This document shows, in pieces, positions 46,193-55,215 of a stretch of 64,000 bases of DNA. Positions within the stretch are counted from its first letter, which is position 1; every line of letters starts with the position of its first letter. A model generated the notes under the pieces. The model was not told where the DNA came from, did not search any database, and was given only the letters and a program-made list of their open reading frames with translations. The position numbers and the translations under genes are program-made. This DNA is from Pseudomonas marginalis (lineage in GTDB: Bacteria > Pseudomonadota > Gammaproteobacteria > Pseudomonadales > Pseudomonadaceae). The stretch lies in assembly GCF_001645105.1 (NCBI RefSeq), contig NZ_LKEG01000042.1, forward strand, positions 124,001-188,000, in the 5' to 3' direction.

Positions 46193-47227
46193 CTATCGGA
46201 CCTCGACCGCAGAGCCCTGCAACCGCTGCAAGGCCTCGTTCACCGGCTGCGGCAGCAACTGGCGCATGCAGTTGTAGTGGCCGAAACGGCAGGTGCGATC
46301 AAAACACGGGCTGCAATCCAGGCCCAGGCGTACCACTTCGACCTGGTCGGCCAATGGCGGGGTGAACCCCGGCGAGGTGGAACCGTATACCGCCACCAGC
46401 GGGCGGTTCAGCGCGGCAGCCACGTGCATCAGCCCGGAGTCGTTGGACACCACCGAATCGGCGCAGGACAACAAGTCGATGGCCTCGGCCAGGGACGTGT
46501 CGCCGCTGAGGTTCACCGCTTCTTCGCGCAGACCGGGGATCAGGCGCTGGCGAATGTCTTCACCCACCGGGTGGTCCTTCTTCGAACCAAACAGCCACAC
46601 CTGCCAGCCTTCGCGGATCTTGGCCTCGGCGACCTTGGCGTAGTGCTCCGACGGCCAGCGCTTGGACTCGCCAAACTCGGCGCCGGGGCACAGCGCCAGG
46701 ACCGGACGATCAAGTGCCAGGCCGAACTTGGCCAGGGCCGCGTCGCGGCTCACCGGGTCAATTTGAAGGCTGGGGCGCGGGTACGACTTGGGCAACTCGG
46801 CACCCGGCTCGTACGCCAGGGCCATGAAGCGTTCGATCATCAGCGGGTAGCGGGCTTTGTCCAGCGTGCGCACATCATTGAGCAGCACGTAGCGAAATTC
46901 GCCACGCCAGCCGGTGCGTTTGGGGATGCCGGCGAAATACGGCACCAGCGCCGATTTGAGCGAGTTGGGCAGCAGGATTGCCTGGTCGTATTGCCCCGCC
47001 AGGGATTTACCGATGCGACGGCGGGTCGCCAGTTCCAGGGCACCGTGGCCGAGCGGAAAGCTCAAGGCCTTGCGCACCTCGGGCATGCGCTCGAGGATCG
47101 GCCGGCTCCACTCGGGGGCGAGCACGTCGATCTGGCAGTCCGGGTAGCGCATACGCAAACACTGGAACAGTGTCTGCGCCATCACCATGTCACCGACCCA
47201 ACTGGGCCCAACGATCAGAATATTCAT
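46193..47227 (-). CDS. waaF: LPS heptosyltransferase II (WaaF)
   Basis: Adds the second heptose of the inner core; GT9, 344 residues. MNILIVGPSWVGDMVMAQTLFQCLRMRYPDCQIDVLAP starts it. LALCPGAEFGESKRWPSEHYAKVAEA, DTSLAEAIDLLSCADSVVSNDSGLMHVAAALNRPLVAVYGSTSPGFTPP and the C-rich end (DCSPCFDRTCRFGHYNCM) are all typical. It is the first LPS gene after glnE, with a 54-base gap holding a perfect hairpin. Confidence 0.97.
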   Translation of the reverse strand: MNILIVGPSWVGDMVMAQTLFQCLRMRYPDCQIDVLAPEWSRPILERMPEVRKALSFPLGHGALELATRRRIGKSLAGQYDQAILLPNSLKSALVPYFAGIPKRTGWRGEFRYVLLNDVRTLDKARYPLMIERFMALAYEPGAELPKSYPRPSLQIDPVSRDAALAKFGLALDRPVLALCPGAEFGESKRWPSEHYAKVAEAKIREGWQVWLFGSKKDHPVGEDIRQRLIPGLREEAVNLSGDTSLAEAIDLLSCADSVVSNDSGLMHVAAALNRPLVAVYGSTSPGFTPPLADQVEVVRLGLDCSPCFDRTCRFGHYNCMRQLLPQPVNEALQRLQGSAVEVR

Positions 47228-47246
47228 GTAGTTTCCACAAACGATG

Positions 47247-47270
47247 CGGGGAGGCTTATGCCTCCCCGCC
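47247..47270. promoter_or_regulatory. Strong hairpin between glnE and waaF
   Basis: GCGGGGAGGC, a four-base loop and GCCTCCCCGC form a ten-base-pair perfect stem. No T-run follows on either strand, so it is not a classic terminator. Lying between glnE and the LPS operon, it may pause, attenuate or mark an mRNA-processing point that separates the two functions. Confidence 0.6.
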
Positions 47271-47281
47271 CTAATAGTGTT

Positions 47282-50221
47282 TCAGCTCAACCCCAGCGCC
47301 TGCCAGATTCGCATCACCTGGCGCCGTTCGTCGGCGAACTGATCCCCGGCCACCGTACCGGCCTCGTTCTGCAAGGCCTGGCGGTGTGCAGCGGAACGGT
47401 AGGCCTTATACACCTCACGCAGCAAATGGGCATCGGCGGCGGGCATCAAACCCACCTGCTCCAAGCCTTCCAGAATGCGGATATTGTCGGTGTAGCGCAG
47501 CAACGATGGATGTTGCGCAGACCACGCCAAAGCCGCGTATTGCACCATAAATTCAATATCGACGATACCTCCGGCGTCCTGCTTGAGGTCGAACGCCGCC
47601 GTGGCTTCAAAGGCGTTGGCGCCGGTGCCGGCCGTCGTGGCCTTGGTGCCCAGGTTGTCACGCATTTTCGCGCGCATCTCGCTGACCTCCTGGCGCAGCT
47701 TCGCCAAGTCCCTTTCGCGCCCCAATACTTTAGCCCGCACCTGCTCGAACGCCTGGCCCACGTCCTGGCTGCCGACCAGCACCCGCGCGCGGATCAGGGC
47801 CTGATGTTCCCAGGTCCAGGCTTCATTTTTTTGATAACGATCAAATGCGCCCAATGAACTGACCAACAGCCCGGACGCGCCGGAAGGTCGCAGGCGCATG
47901 TCCACTTCATACAGCTGGCCCGAGTTGGTCTGGGTGGTCAGCAGGTGAATGATGCGCTGGCCCAGGCGCGTGAAAAACTGCGCACCGTCGATCGGCTTGG
48001 CGCCATCGGTTTCAGCCTGCGGGTCGCCGTCATGGATAAACACCAGGTCCAGGTCCGAACCATGCCCCAGTTCGATCCCGCCGACTTTCCCATAACCGAC
48101 AATGATGAACCCAGGATCGCACAGGGTGCCGTCCAACCGCTGCGGCGAGCCGTGGCGCGCAACGGTCTGGCGCCAGGCCAGGGCCAGCACTTGCTCGAGG
48201 ATGGCCTCGGCGAGCCAGGTGAGATAGTCGCTGACTTTCATCAGTGGCAGGCTGCCGGCGATTTCCGACGCGGCCACGCGCAGGCGGTGGGCCAACTTGA
48301 AGTGACGCAGGGCTTCCATCTGTTGCTCAAGGTCATCTTCGGGAATACGCGTGAGGCGCTCGCGCAGCTCGGCGGCCAACTCCGGCGCCAACGGTGGCTT
48401 GAACAGGCGACCTTCGTTGAGCAATTCGTCGAGCAGCAACGGGAAGCGCGTGATCTGCTCGGCGATCCACGGGCTGGCGGCGCACAAGGTCAACAGGCGA
48501 CGCAGGGCGTCGGGGTTTTCCGTGAGCAGTACCAGATAAGCGGAGCGCCGGGCGACAGCTTCCACCAGCGGCAACACGCGCTCCAACACCAGGTCCGGGT
48601 TGGCATGTTCGACGGCCTGGGCGAGCAGGCGCGGGATAAATGCATCCAGGCGTTCGCGGCCCAGGCGCTGCATGGCACGCAATTGCGGGCTATTGCGCAG
48701 GCCAGTCAGCGCTTTGAGGGCCTTGGTCGCATCGCTGAAACCGCCTTCGGCCAATTGGCGGCAGGCCGCTTCGTCGTCTTGGGATTCTTCCCACAGCGGC
48801 AACCACTCACCGCCCACGACCAGTTCGCTCTCTTCACCCTCTTCTTCGTCTGGATCGGCAATGACTTGGCGGAAGTGCCAGTCCACCCGCCCGCGCCAGT
48901 ACATCAGGCGCTCATGGAACGCGGCCCAGTCGGCGAACCCCAGCATAAAGGCAATGCGCGCCTGATCTTTCGGGTCGTCCGGGAGCATTTGCGTCTGGCG
49001 GTCGGCGATCGCCTGGATGGCATGTTCGGTGTAACGCAGGAATTCATAGCCATTGCGCAACTCGGCAATCACCGCCGGTGGCAAGTAACCCTGGCCCTCC
49101 AGCGTGCCGAGCACCTTGAGCAGCGGCCGCTGTTGCAGGCTGAGGTCGCGGCCACCATGGATCAGTTGGAATGCCTGGGCGATAAATTCCACTTCGCGGA
49201 TGCCGCCCGAGCCCAGCTTGATATTGTCGGCCATGCCTTTGCGCCGCACTTCCTGCTGGATCAACTGCTTCATGGTGCGCAGCGCTTCGATGGCGGAAAA
49301 GTCCAGGTAACGGCGGTAAACGAAGGGCCGCAGCATGTCGAGCAGTTGCGCACCGGCCACCTGGTCGCCGGCAACCACGCGCGCCTTGATCATGGCGTAG
49401 CGCTCCCAGTCACGCCCCTGGTCCTGGTAATACTGTTCCAGCGCGTTGAAGCTGAGCACCAGCGCGCCCGCCGAACCATAAGGACGCAGGCGCATATCGA
49501 CGCGGAATACGAAGCCGTCGACGGTCATCGGGTCAAGTGCCTTGATCAATTTTTGACCAAGGCGGATAAAAAACTCCTGGTTGTCCAGGGCGCGTTTGAC
49601 GCCGACGGTTTCGCCGCCCTCAGGGTAGGCGAAGATCAGGTCGATATCCGACGAGAGGTTCAGCTCCACCGCACCGAGCTTGCCCATGCCGAGGATCACC
49701 ATGTGCTGCGGCTCGCCGCTGCGGCGCCCGGTGGGCGTGCCGAACTGTACGCAATGGCGCAGGTACAGCCACTGGTAAGCCTGGTCGATGCTTGCATCGG
49801 CCATGTCGGAGAGGTCACGGCAGGTTTGCACCAGGTCGGCCTGGCGGGTCAGGTCGCGCCAGATGATGCGCACCTGCTGGCGCGTGCGCTGGCGACGCAG
49901 GACACGGCCCAGTTGGTCTTCTGTTTCTGCTTGTTGCACGGCGCCAGCAATCTGCCCACACAGCTCGCCGGGCGCGAAACCACGGTCCAACTCGCCCCAG
50001 GCCACCAGCTCGAGCAACATCAAAGGGTCACGAACACTCTGTTCAATCACGAAATCACTGGCGGCGCACACGCGGGTGAAGTCGGCCCACCGTTGCGGCG
50101 TCCACGCAGAAAGTCCATGATCGTCGTCCAGCGCGGCCACGGCGTCACGAAATGACTGCTCGGCCCGCTGGGCTTTTGGCAAGAGAATGGCCGGCAGTTC
50201 GGCCAGTATTGGCAGGCTCAT
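47282..50221 (-). CDS. glnE: Glutamine synthetase adenylyltransferase/deadenylase GlnE
   Basis: Bifunctional regulator that adenylylates and deadenylylates glutamine synthetase in response to glutamine and PII; 979 residues, close to the usual length. Two nucleotidyltransferase cores are visible: LNLSSDIDLIFAYPEGG (about residue 190, removase half) and LGHGSDLDLVFIHDGD (about residue 720, transferase half), each with G/S-S-D-x-D. GSGGIREVEFIAQAFQLIHGG and QDAGGIVDIEFMVQYAALAWS are the matching helical domains. It is divergent from aceE and heads the strand that continues into the LPS core operon. Confidence 0.97.
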   Translation of the reverse strand: MSLPILAELPAILLPKAQRAEQSFRDAVAALDDDHGLSAWTPQRWADFTRVCAASDFVIEQSVRDPLMLLELVAWGELDRGFAPGELCGQIAGAVQQAETEDQLGRVLRRQRTRQQVRIIWRDLTRQADLVQTCRDLSDMADASIDQAYQWLYLRHCVQFGTPTGRRSGEPQHMVILGMGKLGAVELNLSSDIDLIFAYPEGGETVGVKRALDNQEFFIRLGQKLIKALDPMTVDGFVFRVDMRLRPYGSAGALVLSFNALEQYYQDQGRDWERYAMIKARVVAGDQVAGAQLLDMLRPFVYRRYLDFSAIEALRTMKQLIQQEVRRKGMADNIKLGSGGIREVEFIAQAFQLIHGGRDLSLQQRPLLKVLGTLEGQGYLPPAVIAELRNGYEFLRYTEHAIQAIADRQTQMLPDDPKDQARIAFMLGFADWAAFHERLMYWRGRVDWHFRQVIADPDEEEGEESELVVGGEWLPLWEESQDDEAACRQLAEGGFSDATKALKALTGLRNSPQLRAMQRLGRERLDAFIPRLLAQAVEHANPDLVLERVLPLVEAVARRSAYLVLLTENPDALRRLLTLCAASPWIAEQITRFPLLLDELLNEGRLFKPPLAPELAAELRERLTRIPEDDLEQQMEALRHFKLAHRLRVAASEIAGSLPLMKVSDYLTWLAEAILEQVLALAWRQTVARHGSPQRLDGTLCDPGFIIVGYGKVGGIELGHGSDLDLVFIHDGDPQAETDGAKPIDGAQFFTRLGQRIIHLLTTQTNSGQLYEVDMRLRPSGASGLLVSSLGAFDRYQKNEAWTWEHQALIRARVLVGSQDVGQAFEQVRAKVLGRERDLAKLRQEVSEMRAKMRDNLGTKATTAGTGANAFEATAAFDLKQDAGGIVDIEFMVQYAALAWSAQHPSLLRYTDNIRILEGLEQVGLMPAADAHLLREVYKAYRSAAHRQALQNEAGTVAGDQFADERRQVMRIWQALGLS

Positions 50222-50427
50222 GGTCTATCCTTGATCGGCGCGTAAATGGCTTGTTGCTGTGGACGTGATACCGGCGCTACATGAAGGACTGTCGAACAAA
50301 GGTTATAAATAGCTGAAAATTCATAGTTGTTGGCAGGGAACATTAAACTTCTACCTTTTCTTGTTCGCAAAAGATCAACAATAACGATTATGCTCACCAG
50401 CCAGACCGAGCCATACGCTCAGTCTTG

Positions 50428-50441
50428 TGTAGTTTTACTAC
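50428..50441. promoter_or_regulatory. GntR/FadR-type operator candidate 1 before aceE
   Basis: TGTAGTTTTACTAC contains TAGTTTTACTA, which fits the FadR-subfamily consensus T-N-G-T-N3-A-C-N-A exactly and is a perfect palindrome. It overlaps the spacer of a likely promoter (TTGTGT at 50425-50430 and TATACA at 50447-50452, 16-base spacing), so a bound repressor would block RNA polymerase. The mirror copy lies 52 bases downstream. Confidence 0.65.
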
Positions 50442-50480
50442 TCGTATATACATTCGAAAGGCTGAAATGGCCGACGATTT

Positions 50481-50494
50481 GTAGTAAAACTACA
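50481..50494. promoter_or_regulatory. GntR/FadR-type operator candidate 2 before aceE
   Basis: GTAGTAAAACTACA is the exact reverse complement of the first site, and TAGTAAAACTA again fits T-N-G-T-N3-A-C-N-A. Centre-to-centre distance is 52 bases, about five helical turns, so two dimers would sit on the same DNA face. A small hairpin (GCCGAAG/CTTCGGC, 50499-50516) follows in the leader. The rest of the 50222-50604 region shows no gene. Confidence 0.65.
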
Positions 50495-50604
50495 GGACGC
50501 CGAAGCAACCTTCGGCCATCCAAGAATTTATGTCGTCTGCCCACAAGGCCAGTCGCAAACTTCAGGCAACCGATTCTGGTAGCCTTTCCGCCCTGGAGCA
50601 AGCC

Positions 50605-53250
50605 ATGCAAGACCTCGATCCCGTCGAAACCCAGGAATGGCTGGACGCCCTGGAATCGGTTCTCGACAAAGAAGGCGAAGACCGTGCTCACTACCTGATG
50701 ACCCGTATGGGCGAACTCGCGACCCGCAGCGGCTCGCAACTGCCTTACGCCATCACTACGCCATACCGCAACACCATCCCCGTTACCCACGAAGCACGCA
50801 TGCCTGGCGACCTGTTCATGGAACGCCGCATTCGCTCGCTGGTACGTTGGAACGCCATGGCGATGGTAATGCGCACGAACTTGAAAGATTCGGACCTGGG
50901 CGGTCACATCTCCAGCTTCGCTTCCAGCGCAACCCTGTATGACATCGGCTTCAACTACTTCTTCCAGGCCCCGACCGACGAACACGGCGGCGACCTGATC
51001 TACTTCCAGGGCCACACCTCCCCAGGCGTCTACGCCCGTGCGTTCATGGAAGGCCGCATCACCGAAGAACACATGAACAACTTCCGCCAGGAAGTGGACG
51101 GTAACGGCCTGTCGTCGTACCCGCACCCTTGGCTGATGCCTGATTTCTGGCAGTTCCCGACCGTTTCCATGGGTCTGGGTCCAATTCAAGCGATCTACCA
51201 GGCACGTTTCATGAAGTACCTGGAAGCCCGTGGCTTCATCCCTGAAGGCAAGCAGAAAGTCTGGTGCTTCCTGGGCGACGGTGAGTGCGACGAGCCGGAA
51301 TCCCTGGGCGCTATCTCCCTGGCCGGCCGCGAGAAGCTCGACAACCTGATCTTCGTCATCAACTGCAACCTGCAGCGCCTCGACGGCCCGGTTCGCGGCA
51401 ACGGCAAGATCATCCAGGAACTCGAAGGCGTGTTCCGCGGTGCTCAGTGGAACGTGACCAAAGTCATCTGGGGCCGTTTCTGGGACCCACTGCTGGCCAA
51501 GGACGTCGACGGTATCCTGCAACGTCGCATGGACGAAGTCATCGACGGCGAGTACCAGAACTACAAGGCCAAAGACGGCGCGTTCGTGCGTGAACACTTC
51601 TTCAACACGCCTGAACTCAAGGCGATGGTTGCCGACCTGTCCGACGACGAGATCTGGAAGCTCAACCGTGGCGGCCACGACCCGTACAAGGTCTACGCGG
51701 CGTACCACGAAGCGGTCAACCACAAAGAACAACCCACCGTCATCCTGGCCAAGACCATCAAGGGTTATGGCACCGGTGCCGGCGAAGCGAAGAACACTGC
51801 GCACAACACCAAGAAAGTCGACGTCGACAGCCTGAAGTTGTTCCGCGACCGCTTCGACATCCCGGTCAAGGACGAAGAGCTGGAAAACCTGCCGTTCTTC
51901 AAGCCGGAGCCGAACAGCGCCGAAGCCCGCTACCTGAGCGAGCGTCGCACCGCACTGGGCGGTTTCGTGCCACAGCGCCGCGCCAAGAGCTTCAACATCC
52001 CGACACCTCCGCTGGATACCCTCAAGGCTATCCTGGACGGCTCGGGCGATCGTGAAATCTCCACCACCATGGCCTTCGTGCGGATCCTCGCGCAGCTGGT
52101 CAAGGACAAGGAAATCGGTCCGCGCATCGTGCCGATCATCCCGGACGAAGCCCGTACCTTCGGTATGGAAGGCATGTTCCGTCAGTTGGGCATCTACTCC
52201 TCCGTCGGCCAGCTCTACGAGCCAGTCGATAAAGACCAAGTGATGTTCTACAAGGAAGACAAGAAGGGCCAGATCCTCGAAGAAGGCATCAACGAAGCGG
52301 GCGCCATGAGCTCCTTCATCGCTGCCGGTACTTCGTACTCCAGCCACAACCAACCGATGCTGCCGTTCTACATCTTCTACTCGATGTTCGGCTTCCAGCG
52401 TATCGGCGACCTGGCGTGGGCAGCAGGCGACAGCCGCACCCGTGGTTTCCTGATCGGCGGCACAGCCGGCCGTACCACGCTGAACGGCGAAGGCCTGCAA
52501 CACGAAGACGGTCACAGCCACATCCTGGCTGCCACCATCCCGAACTGCCGCACCTTTGATCCAACCTACGGCTACGAGCTGGCGGTGATCATCCAGGACG
52601 GCATGAAGAAGATGACCGAAGAGCAGCAGGACGTTTTCTACTACATCACCGTGATGAACGAGTCCTACCAACAGCCAGCCATGCCGGCCGGTGTCGAGGA
52701 AGGCATCATCAAGGGCATGTACCTGCTCGAAGAAGACACCAAGGAAGCGGCGCACCACGTACAGCTGATGGGCTCCGGCACCATCCTGCGTGAAGTGCGT
52801 GAAGCGGCGAAGATCCTGCGTGACGAGTTCAACGTCGGCGCTGACGTGTGGAGCGTTACCAGCTTCAACGAACTGCGTCGCGACGGCCTGGCCGTAGAGC
52901 GCAACAACCGCCTGCACCCAGGCCAGAAGCCACAACTGAGCTATGTCGAAGAATGCCTGAACGGCCGTAAAGGTCCGGTCATCGCGTCCACCGACTACAT
53001 GAAGCTGTTTGCTGAACAAATTCGCCAGTGGGTCCCGTCCAAGGAATTCAAAGTCCTGGGCACCGACGGTTTCGGCCGCAGTGACAGCCGCAAGAAGCTG
53101 CGTCACTTCTTCGAAGTTGACCGTCACTTCGTGGTGTTGGCAGCCCTGGAAGCCTTGGCTGACCGTGGTGAGATCGAACCTAAGGTGGTGGCTGACGCTA
53201 TCGTCAAGTTCGGGATCAACCCGGAAAAACGCAACCCACTGGACTGCTGA
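50605..53250 (+). CDS. aceE: Pyruvate dehydrogenase E1 component AceE
   Basis: Thiamine-diphosphate-dependent decarboxylase, the homodimeric E1 of the pyruvate dehydrogenase complex. The TPP motif is VWCFLGDGECDEPESLGAISLAGREKLDNLIFVINCN (GDG...N, about residues 220-255). SFIAAGTSYSSHNQPMLPFYIFYSMFGFQRIGDLAWAAGD and the transketolase C-terminal half follow. I chose ATG at 50605 (MQDLDPVETQEWLDALE, 881 residues): it has GGAG six bases upstream and gives the usual Pseudomonas length. An ATG at 50530 would add 25 residues but has only a weak ribosome site. aceF follows after 11 bases. Confidence 0.97.
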   Translation: MQDLDPVETQEWLDALESVLDKEGEDRAHYLMTRMGELATRSGSQLPYAITTPYRNTIPVTHEARMPGDLFMERRIRSLVRWNAMAMVMRTNLKDSDLGGHISSFASSATLYDIGFNYFFQAPTDEHGGDLIYFQGHTSPGVYARAFMEGRITEEHMNNFRQEVDGNGLSSYPHPWLMPDFWQFPTVSMGLGPIQAIYQARFMKYLEARGFIPEGKQKVWCFLGDGECDEPESLGAISLAGREKLDNLIFVINCNLQRLDGPVRGNGKIIQELEGVFRGAQWNVTKVIWGRFWDPLLAKDVDGILQRRMDEVIDGEYQNYKAKDGAFVREHFFNTPELKAMVADLSDDEIWKLNRGGHDPYKVYAAYHEAVNHKEQPTVILAKTIKGYGTGAGEAKNTAHNTKKVDVDSLKLFRDRFDIPVKDEELENLPFFKPEPNSAEARYLSERRTALGGFVPQRRAKSFNIPTPPLDTLKAILDGSGDREISTTMAFVRILAQLVKDKEIGPRIVPIIPDEARTFGMEGMFRQLGIYSSVGQLYEPVDKDQVMFYKEDKKGQILEEGINEAGAMSSFIAAGTSYSSHNQPMLPFYIFYSMFGFQRIGDLAWAAGDSRTRGFLIGGTAGRTTLNGEGLQHEDGHSHILAATIPNCRTFDPTYGYELAVIIQDGMKKMTEEQQDVFYYITVMNESYQQPAMPAGVEEGIIKGMYLLEEDTKEAAHHVQLMGSGTILREVREAAKILRDEFNVGADVWSVTSFNELRRDGLAVERNNRLHPGQKPQLSYVEECLNGRKGPVIASTDYMKLFAEQIRQWVPSKEFKVLGTDGFGRSDSRKKLRHFFEVDRHFVVLAALEALADRGEIEPKVVADAIVKFGINPEKRNPLDC

Positions 53251-53261
53251 GGAGACTTTTT

Positions 53262-54899
53262 GTGAGCGAACTCATTCGCGTACCTGACATCGGCAGCGGT
53301 GAAGGTGAAGTAATCGAGCTGTTTGTGAAGGTCGGCGACACCGTCGAAGCCGACCAGAGCATCCTGACCCTGGAGTCGGACAAGGCGAGCATGGAAATCC
53401 CTGCTCCCAAAGCCGGCGTGGTCAAGAGCCTGAAAGTGAAGCTGGGCGACCGCCTGAAAGAAGGCGACGAACTGCTGGAACTGGAAATCGAAGGGGCTGC
53501 TGATGCGGCGCCTGCTGCCGCTGCCGCACCCGCGCCGGCTGCTGAAAAACCTGCGGCTGCCGAGGCCCCTGCTGCCCCTGCGGCTGCAGAACCTGCCGCC
53601 GCCAGCGTTCAGGACATCCACGTCCCGGACATCGGCTCGTCGGGCAAGGCCAAGATCATCGAGCTGCTGGTCAAGGTCGGCGACACCGTCGAAGCCGACC
53701 AGTCGCTGATCACCCTGGAGTCCGACAAGGCCTCCATGGAAATCCCTTCGCCGGCCGCCGGCGTGGTGGAAAGCATTGCGGTCAAGCTGGAAGACGAAGT
53801 CGGCACCGGTGACTTCATCCTCAAGCTGAAAGTACAAGGCGCTGCGCCTGCAGCCGCTCCAGCACCGGCCGCCGCTCCGGCTGCCAAGGCTGAAGCTGCT
53901 CCGGCTGCTGCCGCCCCTGCGCCTGCTGCAAAAGCTGAGGCCGCTCCGGCCCCTGCTGCTGCCGCGCCTGCGCCAAGTGGTGCCAAGGTTCACGCCGGTC
54001 CTGCCGTGCGTCAATTGGCCCGTGAATTCGGCGTTGAGCTGAATGCTGTGTCGGCAACCGGCCCTCACGGCCGCGTGCTGAAGGAAGACGTGCAGGTCTA
54101 CGTCAAATCCATGATGCAAAAAGCCAAGGAAGCGCCGGCTGCCGGTGGCGCTACCGGTGGTTCGGGCATTCCGCCAATCCGCACCGTGGACTTCAGCCGC
54201 TTCGGCGAAACCGAAGAAGTGCCGATGACCCGCCTGATGCAAATCGGCGCGTCGAGCCTGCACGCGAGCTGGCTGAACATCCCGCACGTGACTCAGTTCG
54301 ACCAGGCCGACATCACCGACCTGGAAGCTTTCCGCGTTGCGCAGAAAGCCGTGGCCGAGAAGGCCGGCGTGAAACTGACCGTGCTGCCACTGCTGCTCAA
54401 GGCGTGTGCGCACCTGCTCAAGGAACTGCCGGACTTCAACAGTTCGCTGGCGCCAAGCGGCAAGGCGATCATTCGCAAGAAATACGTACACATCGGCTTT
54501 GCGGTCGATACCCCAGAAGGCCTGCTGGTACCGGTCATCAAGAACGTCGACCAGAAGAGCCTGCTGCAGCTTGCCGCTGAGGCTGCTGCGCTGGCTGCCA
54601 AGGCCCGCGACAAGAAGCTCACCGCAGACGACATGCAAGGCGCATGCTTCACCATCTCCAGCCTCGGTCACATTGGCGGCACTGGCTTCACGCCAATCGT
54701 CAACGCGCCGGAAGTGGCGATCCTGGGTGTGTCCAAGGCCACTATCCAGCCAGTGTGGGACGGTAAAGCGTTCCAACCGAAGCTGATGCTGCCACTGTCG
54801 TTGTCCTACGATCACCGCGTGATCAACGGCGCCGCAGCTGCACGCTTCACGCAGCGCCTGAGCCAACTGCTGAACGACATCCGCACTATCCTGCTGTAA
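53262..54899 (+). CDS. aceF: Pyruvate dehydrogenase E2 (dihydrolipoamide acetyltransferase) AceF
   Basis: Core of the pyruvate dehydrogenase complex, 545 residues, GTG start with GGAG seven bases upstream. Two lipoyl domains each carry ESDKASMEIP, with lipoyl-lysines at 41 and 156. They are joined by alanine/proline-rich linkers (about 85-118 and 195-242). The E1/E3-binding domain is AGPAVRQLAREFGVELNAVSATGPHGRVLKEDV (about 245-280). The acetyltransferase domain (about 310-545) ends with the catalytic SYDHRVINGAAAARF. P. aeruginosa AceF has the same two-lipoyl layout. It forms an operon with aceE. Confidence 0.97.
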   Translation: MSELIRVPDIGSGEGEVIELFVKVGDTVEADQSILTLESDKASMEIPAPKAGVVKSLKVKLGDRLKEGDELLELEIEGAADAAPAAAAAPAPAAEKPAAAEAPAAPAAAEPAAASVQDIHVPDIGSSGKAKIIELLVKVGDTVEADQSLITLESDKASMEIPSPAAGVVESIAVKLEDEVGTGDFILKLKVQGAAPAAAPAPAAAPAAKAEAAPAAAAPAPAAKAEAAPAPAAAAPAPSGAKVHAGPAVRQLAREFGVELNAVSATGPHGRVLKEDVQVYVKSMMQKAKEAPAAGGATGGSGIPPIRTVDFSRFGETEEVPMTRLMQIGASSLHASWLNIPHVTQFDQADITDLEAFRVAQKAVAEKAGVKLTVLPLLLKACAHLLKELPDFNSSLAPSGKAIIRKKYVHIGFAVDTPEGLLVPVIKNVDQKSLLQLAAEAAALAAKARDKKLTADDMQGACFTISSLGHIGGTGFTPIVNAPEVAILGVSKATIQPVWDGKAFQPKLMLPLSLSYDHRVINGAAAARFTQRLSQLLNDIRTILL

Positions 54900-54907
54900 G
54901 CCGCAGC

Positions 54908-54931
54908 GGCCTCCTCTGCACCGAGGAGGCC
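54908..54931. terminator. Hairpin just after aceF
   Basis: GGCCTCCT, an eight-base loop and AGGAGGCC form an eight-base-pair stem eight bases after the aceF stop. No T-run follows, so it is more likely a 3'-end stabiliser acting with the true terminator 40 bases on. Confidence 0.55.
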
Positions 54932-54970
54932 TGGCGACAACGATTTTCGAGCGCCACGCTCGTACCTCAA

Positions 54971-54996
54971 CCCCGCCACTTGGCGGGGCTTTTTTT
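54971..54996 (+). terminator. Rho-independent terminator of aceEF
   Basis: CCCCGCCA, a short loop and TGGCGGGG followed by seven T form a classical intrinsic terminator for the aceEF transcript. The remaining 54997-55215 region leads to dipA and shows no further gene; a long antisense frame over aceF reaching here is a shadow. Confidence 0.9.
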
Positions 54997-55215
54997 GCCT
55001 GCGTTCCGCGCCTGAATTTGGACAATACAAACAGGTTTGTACACCTTCCATCGCTCCGATTGAAGAAACCCCTCACGCGGCCGATAACCCCCTTATAGCA
55101 CTTAGCCTTCATCCTCTCTTGTCAGCCCGCGCCGCATGATGCAACCTTGCCGCAGGCAACCGAAAAGAGGGCGTGAGCCCGGCGCCAAGTGCGTTATTTC
55201 AAGTGAGTCTCCCCC

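Noticed and set aside
47228..47281. Absence of ilvE between waaF and glnE, unlike P. aeruginosa
   Set aside because: To my knowledge P. putida also lacks ilvE here, so the absence is not remarkable.
47945..50155. 736-codon plus-strand open frame opposite glnE
   Set aside because: Shadow of glnE; no ribosome site or motif.
50419..53127. 902-codon minus-strand open frame opposite aceE
   Set aside because: Shadow of aceE, whose TPP motif and length are unmistakable; the frame also runs over the aceE promoter.
53500..54000. Repetitive alanine/proline-coding DNA
   Set aside because: These are the normal flexible linkers between lipoyl domains of AceF, not a mobile or regulatory repeat.
53124..55112. 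662-codon minus-strand open frame opposite aceF, serine/glycine-rich
   Set aside because: The low-complexity product arises from reading the Ala/Pro linkers of AceF backwards.
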